Positions 1 to 5,579 of a stretch of DNA of 9,365 nt are shown piece after piece; within the stretch, counting starts at the first letter, position 1, and each line of letters begins with the position of its first letter. The position numbers and the translations under genes are program-made. The DNA comes from Phycisphaeraceae bacterium (GTDB lineage Bacteria > Planctomycetota > Phycisphaerae > Phycisphaerales > Phycisphaeraceae): positions 1 through 9,365 of the forward strand of contig JAJDCV010000190.1 of NCBI GenBank assembly GCA_029260675.1. Direction: 5' to 3'. The notes below the pieces were generated by a model. That model saw only the letters and a list, made by a program, of their open reading frames with translations. It was not told the DNA's origin and did no database searches.

Positions 1-966
1 CGCCGCACCCACCGACGTCACCACCGCCCGCCCCTCGGGGTCAGGCTCCGCGTTCTTCGCTTGACGGTTCACACTCTGAGACGCACCAAAACCGACCAAC
101 TCCGCGTAGGCATTTTCACCGCCGCGCGCATCGAACGTCTCCTTCGCTTCAAGCATCACGATCCCCCCGCCGTCTCCAGCCACCATCCCAGCAGCACCCT
201 GGTCGAACGGCCGCACCGCGTGATCCGGGTCGTCGTTGCTTGTCGGGTTCAACCGCCCGGTCAACTCCTGACGGTAATACACCATCGGGTTCATCTTCGA
301 CTCCGCGCCGCCGCAGAAACAAAGGTCCGCCTTCCCACGCTGGATCACACGCAGCGACTCACCGATCGACAGCATCGCCGATGCCTCGCCACAGGTGATC
401 GTGTTCGACGGCCCCTGGTTGTCGTGGATGATCGTCACATGGCAAGCCAGCATGTTCGGCAGGTACTTAAGCAACCAAAGCGGGGTGAGGTGCTGCATCC
501 CCTCGCTGCCCCACTTATGGATATCAAACGCCCCGCCGTCCTTGCGCGCCTCGATCAGCGCACCGGTCAGCTCGGTCAGGTCCGCCGCGATCAGCCCCGC
601 GCCGATGTGACAGCCCACACGCGCCGGGTCGTAAGTCGGTTTGAATTCCCCGTTCTTCCCGCCGTCCGGGTCCGTCCCCTTGGTCATCAGCTGCGCATCA
701 CGGGCGGCATAGTCCGCCGCGATCACCGCCAACTCGATATCCCGGGCCATCACCTTCGTCGCCTTGCGGTGGCCCTTGGGAACGAACTTGCCGATCTTAT
801 AAGGTTCGACCTCGCCGCCGACGTGGCACCCAAACCCGCTCGGGTCGAACGCCTGGATCCGCCCGATCGCCGAACGACCGGCACACACACCCTCCCAGGT
901 CGGATCGATCCCAAGACCCAGCCCGCTGACCGGCCCGACGCCGCTGACCACTACGCTTCGTGTCAT
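1..966 (-). CDS. Ketosynthase-fold protein (FabF-like, KAS II/CLF family), 3' part missing
   Basis: Reading leftward from ATG at 964-966, the frame stays open for 322 codons to the window edge, so the C-terminus lies outside. The start (MTRSVVVSGVGPVSGLG) and the stretches GPSNTIT, GKADLCFCGGAES, VRPFDQGAAG, GDGGGIVMLE (around residues 264-274) and YAELVGFG match the thiolase-fold N-terminal half of FabF-type beta-ketoacyl-ACP synthases. FabF enzymes condense acyl groups with malonyl-ACP in the cytoplasm. Around the nucleophile the sequence is TCGEAS (Cys192-Gly193-Glu194). An ungapped alignment from GPS to the following IG puts Glu194, not Cys192, at the catalytic Cys position. The two catalytic His residues would fall beyond the edge. 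It may therefore be a chain-length-factor-like or decarboxylating KS paralogue; a true KAS with a shifted Cys is the alternative. The Shine-Dalgarno is weak (purine-rich GAAGAGAAG about 10-15 nt upstream). The next gene upstream is a MarR regulator on the same strand. Confidence 0.9.
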   Translation of the reverse strand, partial: MTRSVVVSGVGPVSGLGLGIDPTWEGVCAGRSAIGRIQAFDPSGFGCHVGGEVEPYKIGKFVPKGHRKATKVMARDIELAVIAADYAARDAQLMTKGTDPDGGKNGEFKPTYDPARVGCHIGAGLIAADLTELTGALIEARKDGGAFDIHKWGSEGMQHLTPLWLLKYLPNMLACHVTIIHDNQGPSNTITCGEASAMLSIGESLRVIQRGKADLCFCGGAESKMNPMVYYRQELTGRLNPTSNDDPDHAVRPFDQGAAGMVAGDGGGIVMLEAKETFDARGGENAYAELVGFGASQSVNRQAKNAEPDPEGRAVVTSVGAA

Positions 967-999
967 GATTGATTTCCGCTTCTCTTCATCGAGCCGGGC

Positions 1000-1028
1000 A
1001 TTGTATGTCCACCAGCCGGGTACGGGAA
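1000..1028 (-). promoter_or_regulatory. Candidate promoter of the ketosynthase gene
   Basis: On the minus strand TACAAT (1000-1005) has 5 of 6 bases of the -10 consensus. TTCCCG (1023-1028), 17 nt upstream, is a weak -35 with 3 of 6. Transcription would begin about 27 nt before the ketosynthase ATG at 966. The -10 is part of ATACAAT, the same 7-mer that forms the -10 region and operator half-site of the marR promoter, so the MarR protein could touch it. An alternative, longer-leader promoter would be CTGAAA (1154-1159), 17 nt, TATATG (1131-1136), overlapping the operator-like site at 1127-1142. Confidence 0.35.
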
Positions 1029-1126
1029 ACGATCAGGATTCGACCCCAAATCCGATCCAACCCCACCCCATCCGCCCGCCGTTTACAAATCCAGCCCGCT
1101 GCGGGGCATGAACAGGGGCCTATTCA

Positions 1127-1142
1127 ATTGCATATACAACTA
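1127..1142. promoter_or_regulatory. Second MarR operator-like site, upstream of the ketosynthase gene
   Basis: ATTGCATATACAACTA matches 15 of 16 bases of the site at 1832-1847 (ATTGTATATACAACTA), in the same orientation. The core TTGCATATACAA is a palindrome with a single mismatched pair. It sits in the gap between marR (ends 1224) and the ketosynthase start (966), about 160 bp upstream of that start. MarR proteins bind such inverted repeats as dimers. The match to the autoregulatory site makes this gene pair a likely regulon; binding itself is inferred. Confidence 0.6.
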
Positions 1143-1223
1143 AATCCGCTGTTTTTCAGTATGCCGAGCCACATTGGGGTCACATAAAACCCAGAAAGAA
1201 GCAGAATCGTTGCATCTACAATC

Positions 1224-1823
1224 TTATTCCCAAAAGAAAATCGACTTACCCGAAGACTCATTGGAGGCTATTACAGGTTCAGGACTTACAGCCGAATCGA
1301 CTGCCCTGCATATTGCCGGTGAGGCCGCCCGCTCAGACCCGGAATCACGATCAGGCACCCTTGAAACGGCACCACGCCCACCTAAAACCGGCGAGTCCAC
1401 CGCTTGGAACAACTGATCCGCCACCGCGCCGCCCAGCACCTCCCTGGCTTGGTCCTGGGCGGCCCGCCAAAGGGGCAAAGCCTCCTCAATCAGGCCTTGG
1501 CCGGTGCGGGTCACCTCCAGCCGATGGCTCCGCGCATCCTCCGCAGCAACAGAACGCACCCAACCCTGCTTCTGCATCAACTGAACATTCCGACAGAGCG
1601 TCGATTTATCCATATGCAAGGCCAGACACACCTCCGCCGGCTTAGATCCTTCCGACCCCGAAAGGACCACCAGTATGCTCACCTGGTTTCCCGTCAACCC
1701 GATCGGCCTGAATGCACGATCGTAAATCCTACTGACTACACGATTTAACCGACGCATCCGTGTCGCCAGACACTTCCGGGCGATCAGGTCCCCGGCCTCT
1801 GATGGTGTTTGCGATCTACCCAT
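1224..1823 (-). CDS. MarR-family winged-helix transcriptional regulator
   Basis: The 199-residue protein from ATG at 1821-1823 carries a MarR domain over about residues 13-141: a dimerisation helix (LIARKCLATRMRRLNRVV), a helix-turn-helix with recognition helix around MDKSTLCRNVQLMQKQG (71-87), and a wing with the family pattern EDARSHRLEVTRTG (95-108). It should be a cytoplasmic dimer that represses DNA and releases it on binding a small ligand; the ligand cannot be read from sequence. A TTG at 1842-1844 would add seven residues, but it lies inside the operator and upstream of the predicted transcription start, so ATG is preferred. No Shine-Dalgarno precedes it, as expected for a leaderless message. 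Residues 142-199 form a Ser/Pro/Ala-rich tail absent from typical 140-160-residue family members. It lies directly upstream of the ketosynthase gene, which has a matching operator. The neighbour suggests a lipid-related role, by analogy with FabT of streptococci. Confidence 0.88.
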   Translation of the reverse strand: MGRSQTPSEAGDLIARKCLATRMRRLNRVVSRIYDRAFRPIGLTGNQVSILVVLSGSEGSKPAEVCLALHMDKSTLCRNVQLMQKQGWVRSVAAEDARSHRLEVTRTGQGLIEEALPLWRAAQDQAREVLGGAVADQLFQAVDSPVLGGRGAVSRVPDRDSGSERAASPAICRAVDSAVSPEPVIASNESSGKSIFFWE

Positions 1824-1831
1824 GAATATAG

Positions 1832-1847
1832 ATTGTATATACAACTA
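1832..1847. promoter_or_regulatory. MarR operator (autoregulatory)
   Basis: TTGTATATACAA at 1833-1844 is a perfect 12-bp palindrome. With its flanks (ATTGTATATACAACTA) it recurs at 1127-1142 with one change. It overlaps the -10 of the marR promoter. The arrangement, an AT-rich palindrome on the promoter of a MarR gene in a GC-rich genome, is typical of autorepression in this family. Confidence 0.7.
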
Positions 1848-1860
1848 TATGAGGCGTCAA
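1832..1860 (-). promoter_or_regulatory. Sigma-70-type promoter of marR
   Basis: On the minus strand TTGACG (1855-1860, 5 of 6) is followed by a 17-nt spacer and TACAAT (1832-1837, 5 of 6). Start of transcription is expected about 6-9 nt further on, at or within 2 nt of the ATG (1823), so the mRNA should have almost no leader. The operator palindrome covers the -10 and part of the spacer, a classic arrangement for repression by blocking polymerase. Confidence 0.7.
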
Positions 1861-2012
1861 TCTGCCTCGCCCCGAGGCCCCTGGACCACCCCAATTCACC
1901 CATGCCGCAAACGAAATATGAAGCGCCGCGACTTGTCGTGCCAGACAACCATAAATCGCCACCCCCGACACACGCCTCATTCTGCTAAATTCATGGCTGT
2001 TAACCACCAATC

Positions 2013-2018
2013 AAGGGG
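2013..2018 (+). promoter_or_regulatory. Ribosome binding site fixing a TTG start
   Basis: AAGGGG ends 8 nt before TTG at 2027-2029. No in-frame ATG fits: the nearest upstream ATG (1993-1995) is out of frame. The family's conserved N-terminus (KLHFLGA) begins directly after the TTG. Confidence 0.7.
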
Positions 2019-2026
2019 CCCTATTC

Positions 2027-3439
2027 TTGAAACTCCATTTCCTCGGCGCCAACCGCCAAGTCACCGGCTCACGCTACCTCCTGGAGGCCGCGGGCAAACG
2101 CATCATGATCGACTGCGGCATGTTCCAGGAACGCCGGTTCCAATCGCGTAACTACGAACAGCCCCCGGTCGACCTGAACACCGTCGACGCCCTGCTGCTC
2201 ACACACGCGCACCTCGATCACTGCGGGCTGATCCCCAAGATGGTCAAACGCGGCTTCTCTGCTCCCATCATCACCGTCGATCCTTCCGCCGACCTCGCCG
2301 AGATCATCATGCTCGACTCGGCCAAGATCCAGCAGGAAGACGCCAAGTACAAACTCAAACGACACAAGAAGCAGGGCAAGAAAGCTAAACACGGCTACGA
2401 ACCGCTCTACACCACGGAAGACGCCCAAAACGCCGTCGCACTCATCGAGCCCGTCGCCTTCCACGAACCTGTCAGCCTCGGCGACTCAATCACCGCCACC
2501 TTCCACGAGTCCGGCCACATCCTCGGCTCCGCGTTCATCGAAATAAACATCAACGAAAACGGCGAACAACGCACACTCGTCATGTCCGGCGACGTCGGAC
2601 AGTGGGACAAACCCCTGATCAACGACCCCGAGCTATTCGACCGGGCCGACTACATCGTCATGGAATCGACCTACGGCGACCGCACGCACAAAGACTCAGG
2701 CCCGATCGAAGACCAACTCGCAGACATCATCAACGACACCGTCCAGCGCGGCGGCAACGTGATCATCCCCACCTTCGCCGTCGAACGCGCCCAGGAGCTG
2801 GTCTACTTCATCGGCCAACTCGCCAACGCCGACCGCATCCCCGACATCGGCGTCTACCTCGACAGCCCCATGGCCACCCGAGTCACCAAGGTCTTCCACC
2901 GCTGGTGCCGATACCTCGACGAAGAAGCCCGCTGCAACCCCGCCCCCGGAGGTGGCAAGGGCGCGGACGTCCTGAGGTTCGACGGCTTCAAGCTCGTCAG
3001 CGCCACCGAAGACTCCATCGCACTGAACTCCAAGAAGGGCCCCCTCGTCATCATGTCCTCCTCCGGCATGTGCACCGGCGGACGCATCAAACACCACCTG
3101 AAGCGTGAAATCTCACGCCACGATTCCACAATCGTCTTCGTCGTCTACCAGGCCGAAGGCACCCTCGGCCGGATCATCTCCAACGGCGCCAAAGAAGTCC
3201 GCATCCACGGCCAGAACTGGCCCGTCAACGCAAAAATCGCACACCTGCACGGCCTAAGCGCCCACGGCGACCGCGACGATTTATTACGCTGGCTCTCTAA
3301 TTGCAAGACCCCGCCCAAACAACTCTTCCTGACCCACGGCGAAGCCCGCGGCGCCGAAGCGCTGTCCGATGTGATTGAGAATAAGCTGGGCTGGAACGTC
3401 AGCGTGCCGGAGTATCAGGACGTGGTGGAGTTGGGCTAA
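2027..3439 (+). CDS. MBL-fold / beta-CASP RNA-processing hydrolase (YSH1/CPSF-like)
   Basis: This 470-residue protein has the length and complete motif set of bacterial metallo-beta-lactamase/beta-CASP proteins, a family of RNA endo/exonucleases related to CPSF-73. Visible motifs are HAHLDH at 60-65 (two-zinc site), His164 in ESGHILGSA, Asp189 in MSGDVG, ESTYGDR at 213-219, a beta-CASP region (PTFAVERAQEL 248-258; SSSGMCTGGR 344-353), His413 in LSAHGD and His437 in LTHGE. All metal ligands are present, so it should be an active cytoplasmic hydrolase; RNA is the expected substrate by family. A Lys-rich insert (about 107-122) after the first half of the MBL domain could bind nucleic acid. The gene starts with TTG behind AAGGGG. 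It is divergent from marR and converges with the next gene, their stops overlapping by 4 nt. Confidence 0.93.
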   Translation: MKLHFLGANRQVTGSRYLLEAAGKRIMIDCGMFQERRFQSRNYEQPPVDLNTVDALLLTHAHLDHCGLIPKMVKRGFSAPIITVDPSADLAEIIMLDSAKIQQEDAKYKLKRHKKQGKKAKHGYEPLYTTEDAQNAVALIEPVAFHEPVSLGDSITATFHESGHILGSAFIEININENGEQRTLVMSGDVGQWDKPLINDPELFDRADYIVMESTYGDRTHKDSGPIEDQLADIINDTVQRGGNVIIPTFAVERAQELVYFIGQLANADRIPDIGVYLDSPMATRVTKVFHRWCRYLDEEARCNPAPGGGKGADVLRFDGFKLVSATEDSIALNSKKGPLVIMSSSGMCTGGRIKHHLKREISRHDSTIVFVVYQAEGTLGRIISNGAKEVRIHGQNWPVNAKIAHLHGLSAHGDRDDLLRWLSNCKTPPKQLFLTHGEARGAEALSDVIENKLGWNVSVPEYQDVVELG

Positions 3440-3861
3440 TTACGATCGGTGAGCCAGGGGTAATCCTCTTCACTACTGAGATCCTCATCTGATTCTGATT
3501 CTTTAAGCAGCTTTTGATATCCGGCTTCTAACTTTTCACGCGACTCATCTAGATCGCTACTCCATTCATCGCGACGGGCTTCATATGCCTCAAGACGTTC
3601 TGCAAGCTCTGGCCTCGACTTAGCGATATCCATACCGAACGATGATTTTGCATATTCAATGTGCAGTTCCGTCAGCGCTTTAGTTGTCTTCCCAATAAGC
3701 CAGTCTTGCGCTTCCACCATTTCATGCAAACGAACATGCCCGGGGTCAGTGGGAGGTTGACTTACGAACAACATTACCACTGCTAGCAACGTTGTGAAGT
3801 TGATTGAGAGGAGGATCTTAAACTGGATGCTCGTCAGCTGACTAGAATTGTTGCCATCCAT
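3436..3861 (-). CDS. Small single-pass membrane protein with acidic C-terminal tail, unknown function
   Basis: I do not recognise a family. The 141-residue product has a short polar N-terminus, one hydrophobic segment at about 15-34 (FKILLSINFTTLLAVVMLFV), then a long charged, probably helical or coiled-coil region (about 45-120, rich in Glu, Lys, Arg, Leu) and a very acidic tail (ESESDEDLSSEED, 121-133). The likely topology is one membrane anchor with a soluble helical domain. AGGAG (3870-3874) lies 8 nt before ATG at 3859-3861, supporting the start. Its stop (TAG) overlaps the stop of the convergent MBL gene. GC is about 46% by hand count of part of the gene, against over 60% in the neighbour, and an 11-bp direct repeat brackets it, so it may be a recent arrival. 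Confidence 0.75.
   Translation of the reverse strand: MDGNNSSQLTSIQFKILLSINFTTLLAVVMLFVSQPPTDPGHVRLHEMVEAQDWLIGKTTKALTELHIEYAKSSFGMDIAKSRPELAERLEAYEARRDEWSSDLDESREKLEAGYQKLLKESESDEDLSSEEDYPWLTDRN
3439..3449 (+). repeat. 11-bp direct repeat, left copy
   Basis: ATTACGATCGG occurs here, at the 3' end of the small membrane-protein gene, and again at 3876-3886 just upstream of its start. The two copies bracket the low-GC gene almost exactly. An 11-mer pair can arise by chance in a window this size, so only the placement is notable. Confidence 0.4.
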
Positions 3862-3872
3862 GGCGCAGGCTC

Positions 3873-3903
3873 CTGATTACGATCGGATTAGATGCGTAAT
3901 CAG
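3873..3903 (-). repeat. Perfect 9-bp inverted repeat next to a ribosome binding site
   Basis: CTGATTACG (3873-3881) and CGTAATCAG (3895-3903) are exact inverted copies around a 13-nt spacer. In minus-strand RNA the 3' arm runs into the AGGAG of the membrane-protein gene (3870-3874) and shares two bases with it, so the hairpin could limit translation or be an operator. No T-tract follows, so it is not a typical intrinsic terminator for the zinc-ribbon gene upstream. Confidence 0.5.
3876..3886 (+). repeat. 11-bp direct repeat, right copy
   Basis: Second copy of ATTACGATCGG, 437 bp from the left copy at 3439-3449. It overlaps the left arm and spacer of the inverted repeat at 3873-3903. Confidence 0.4.
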
Positions 3904-3930
3904 AGTACGAGTTTTAACTCAAAGCATCAA

Positions 3931-4305
3931 CTACCTAAACGGTACCAACACCCGCTTCACCTTCTCCGCGACCGTCATCTGCTTGAAGTCCGTGAACTCC
4001 CCCGCATCCAGGAAGACGCCGCCGCAGGTAGCGCACTGTTCGTACTTGATGTGGGTCTGGTCGTGCATGAATAGTTTGACGAGTTGGACGGTGCAGCGGG
4101 GGCAGTGGATGTTGCGCACGGCGTTCATCTGATCGCCCTTCGCGGGGTCGCCCATGTCGATCCGGTCTTCGCTGCCGCGGATGTCTTTTAGGTGATCGTG
4201 CTCGCGCAGGTCGAACCAGATGCCCTCGCAGTTGCCGCAACAATCGACCTCGATGTCTTCGACCGACACCTTCTGCATCACGTTGTCGCATTTGGGGCAT
4301 TTCAT
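3931..4305 (-). CDS. Double zinc-ribbon protein (TFIIB-type zf, PF13453-like)
   Basis: The 124-residue protein has two copies of a zinc-ribbon unit. The first uses Cys3/Cys6 (MKCPKC) and Cys23/Cys26 (CGNCEGIWFD); the second uses Cys68/Cys71 (CPRC) and Cys91/Cys94 (CATCGGVFLD). The CxxCxGxWxD-like ending is typical of bacterial zf-TFIIB domain proteins, which are small, cytoplasmic and of unknown precise role. Each unit should hold one zinc. An in-frame ATG at 4345-4347 would add 14 residues, but it overlaps the -10 box and so lies upstream of the transcript; ATG at 4303-4305 follows AGGAGA with 7-8 nt spacing and starts right at the first zinc knuckle, so it is chosen. It lies 69 nt upstream of the small membrane-protein gene on the same strand. 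Confidence 0.87.
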   Translation of the reverse strand: MKCPKCDNVMQKVSVEDIEVDCCGNCEGIWFDLREHDHLKDIRGSEDRIDMGDPAKGDQMNAVRNIHCPRCTVQLVKLFMHDQTHIKYEQCATCGGVFLDAGEFTDFKQMTVAEKVKRVLVPFR

Positions 4306-4345
4306 GGCTCGTCTCCTGTTTGAGGGTGACAAGGTTACATAAGCC

Positions 4346-4351
4346 ATTATA
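4346..4351 (-). promoter_or_regulatory. -10 box of the zinc-ribbon gene promoter
   Basis: TATAAT on the minus strand is a perfect -10 in GC-rich surroundings, with transcription expected near 4339 and a leader of about 35 nt to the ATG at 4305. No good -35 is visible 16-18 nt upstream, so it may need an activator or another sigma factor. Confidence 0.5.
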
Positions 4352-4384
4352 ACTCACGCCGCAGCCGGCCAGCGCCCCATGGAT

Positions 4385-4400
4385 GTGGATCCGTGGATCC
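4385..4400 (+). repeat. Tandem 8-bp duplication
   Basis: GTGGATCC occurs twice in a row (4385-4392, 4393-4400), in the gap between the zinc-ribbon and PEP-CTERM genes. No function is apparent; it may be a slippage product. Confidence 0.5.
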
Positions 4401-4530
4401 CCGTCTGCATAAACGGGACCACCCCTTGCCCCTTATCCCCCTTGTGAACTTTGTCTCTTTTGTGGCCATTCCATGCCATACCTTGCCGCCGATTGGCACG
4501 ATGCGCGAAGGCGATGTTGCTTGGGCGCAT

Positions 4531-4554
4531 AAAACACCCCGCATCGCTGCGGGG
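4531..4554 (-). terminator. Rho-independent terminator of the PEP-CTERM gene
   Basis: On the minus strand CCCCGCA-GCGA-TGCGGGG forms a 7-bp GC-rich stem with a 4-nt loop (arms 4537-4543 and 4548-4554), followed by TGTTTTAT. It lies 35 nt after the stop of the PEP-CTERM gene. An outer ACACCC/GGGTGT pairing (4534-4539 with 4560-4565) is a possible alternative fold. Confidence 0.8.
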
Positions 4555-4589
4555 CGCGTGGGTGTATTGGATTGTTCGGCGGGGTTGTC

Positions 4590-5363
4590 TTACTTACGCC
4601 GACGGCGTGTGGCGACCGTGAGGGCGCCCAGGCTCATGAACGTCAGGCCGGCGGTCACGGGCTCGGGGATGGGGTTGTCCTTTGGCGGCGGGGGCTTGGT
4701 ATCGATCGCATCGACGATGATTTCCACCGCATCGATCGCCCATGATTCATCATTTCGATCCGCATTGCCTTGCCAACCGGCACCGTTGGCGAACCAGGAA
4801 ACGGTCAGGGAGCTTGCCGAGTGAGGGATCTCGCTGAAAGCCGGTAGGACGCTCATGTCGTAAGCCGCGTCGTTGTAAGGGCCTCCGACGGTGAATCCCA
4901 GGTTCGAGCCGTAGGACAGGCGTGCCCCGGTCGCGTTGGCCGGATCGAATCCCTGATCCCCCAGACCGATGCTGTTGTCAAATGTCTCAGAAAAGACAGA
5001 CGCCCCGTCCACCGTGACGTTAAAGAAATCGGGGCCGGCGTTGACAAAGCCGTCCCAGGAATCGATCGCGGCAAACATGAAATTGACGGTCACGCTGGTG
5101 TGGGCGGGCAACCCGTTGAGCGTCAGGGTTTCCGTCCCGCCGCTGCGCAGGAAGTTCCCTAAAAACCCGCCGATCCCGGAATACCCCTGTACCCCAACCA
5201 CGCTGGGTACGCCCGAAAACTGGGGCGACGCGACACCGCTATCAAAGTTGTCAGTAAAGACGGTCGTCGGCGTCGTCAAGGCCGACGCCTGCCCCGTTAT
5301 GATCAAGACCGCACACAATCCCGAGAAAATCGTAGCTCCACCGCCCTTATCTTTCTTCATCAT
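4590..5363 (-). CDS. PEP-CTERM sorting domain protein (secreted)
   Basis: The 257-residue protein starts with a signal peptide (basic MMKKDK, hydrophobic core about 11-24, cleavage likely after QASA at residue 28). It ends with a textbook PEP-CTERM signal: NPIPEP (PEP at 233-235), a hydrophobic helix, and RRRRK. Such proteins cross the inner membrane by Sec and are then cut by an exosortase, usually in bacteria that make exopolysaccharide. The body (about 30-215) is Gly/Asp/Ser/Phe-rich beta-type sequence with DSWDG and DESWAIDAVEI, resembling jelly-roll adhesin or carbohydrate-binding domains; this fold is inferred. A Pro-rich linker (KPPPPK) precedes the sorting signal. ATG at 5361-5363 follows GGGAG by 5 nt; ATG at 5358-5360, with 8 nt, is equally possible, and ATG at 5382-5384 or TTG at 5391-5393 would give longer, less signal-peptide-like ends. 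No exosortase gene is in the window. Confidence 0.88.
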   Translation of the reverse strand: MMKKDKGGGATIFSGLCAVLIITGQASALTTPTTVFTDNFDSGVASPQFSGVPSVVGVQGYSGIGGFLGNFLRSGGTETLTLNGLPAHTSVTVNFMFAAIDSWDGFVNAGPDFFNVTVDGASVFSETFDNSIGLGDQGFDPANATGARLSYGSNLGFTVGGPYNDAAYDMSVLPAFSEIPHSASSLTVSWFANGAGWQGNADRNDESWAIDAVEIIVDAIDTKPPPPKDNPIPEPVTAGLTFMSLGALTVATRRRRK

Positions 5364-5462
5364 CAAGACTCCCAAAGTAGACATGAAAAACAACTATTAA
5401 AATCGCAGCGTGATCCCGCAGAGACAGAGAAATGGACCACCCGCCCAAGAGTAACTACCTTT

Positions 5463-5491
5463 AAATTATGGGATCCCCCCCAGATTGTCAA
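5463..5491 (-). promoter_or_regulatory. Sigma-70-type promoter of the PEP-CTERM gene
   Basis: On the minus strand a perfect TTGACA (5486-5491) is followed by TAATTT (5463-5468) after 17 nt, or by the better CATAAT (5465-5470) after 15 nt. A run of seven G lies in the spacer. The leader to the start codon would be about 95 nt. Confidence 0.55.
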
Positions 5492-5497
5492 GCATTT

Positions 5498-5532
5498 TTT
5501 AGACTGATTGCAACATACAAAATCAGCCTAAA
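5498..5532 (-). repeat. Imperfect 12-bp inverted repeat between sulfatase-like and PEP-CTERM genes
   Basis: TTTAGACTGATT (5498-5509) and AATCAGCCTAAA (5521-5532) are inverted copies with one mismatch around an 11-nt loop. In minus-strand RNA the odd pair is a G-U wobble, so the hairpin is fully paired there; in plus-strand RNA it is an A-C mismatch. It starts 48 nt after the stop of the sulfatase-like gene and ends 6 bp before the TTGACA box. It could slow or end transcription from upstream, or bind a regulator. An A-run, not a T-run, follows, so it is not a standard intrinsic terminator. Confidence 0.5.
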
Positions 5533-5579
5533 TCACGAGATTGGATTGTCTTGTTTTGCTTGTCCCACGCCCCCGCGTC

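Noticed and set aside
61..972. A 303-codon open frame on the plus strand
   Set aside because: It lies wholly antisense to the ketosynthase gene, and its product is Arg/His-rich with no family features.
1185..1203. TGGG/CCCA hairpin after marR as a terminator
   Set aside because: Only a 4-bp stem with a long loop and no T-run; too weak to call.
1313..1748. Two plus-strand open frames opposite marR
   Set aside because: Both are Pro/Arg/His-rich shadows of the regulator gene, with no Shine-Dalgarno.
3931..4347. Longer zinc-ribbon protein starting at 4347
   Set aside because: That ATG overlaps the TATAAT box and would lie before the transcript start; the ATG at 4305 has a good AGGAGA site.
5507..5520. 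ATTGCAACATACAA as a third MarR operator
   Set aside because: It resembles the operator, but the half-sites are two bases further apart, which would change the helical phasing, and no related gene is next to it.
5565..5579. GC-rich 4-bp hairpin after the LtaS-like gene as a terminator
   Set aside because: The ACGC/GCGT stem is too short and has no T-run after it on the minus strand.
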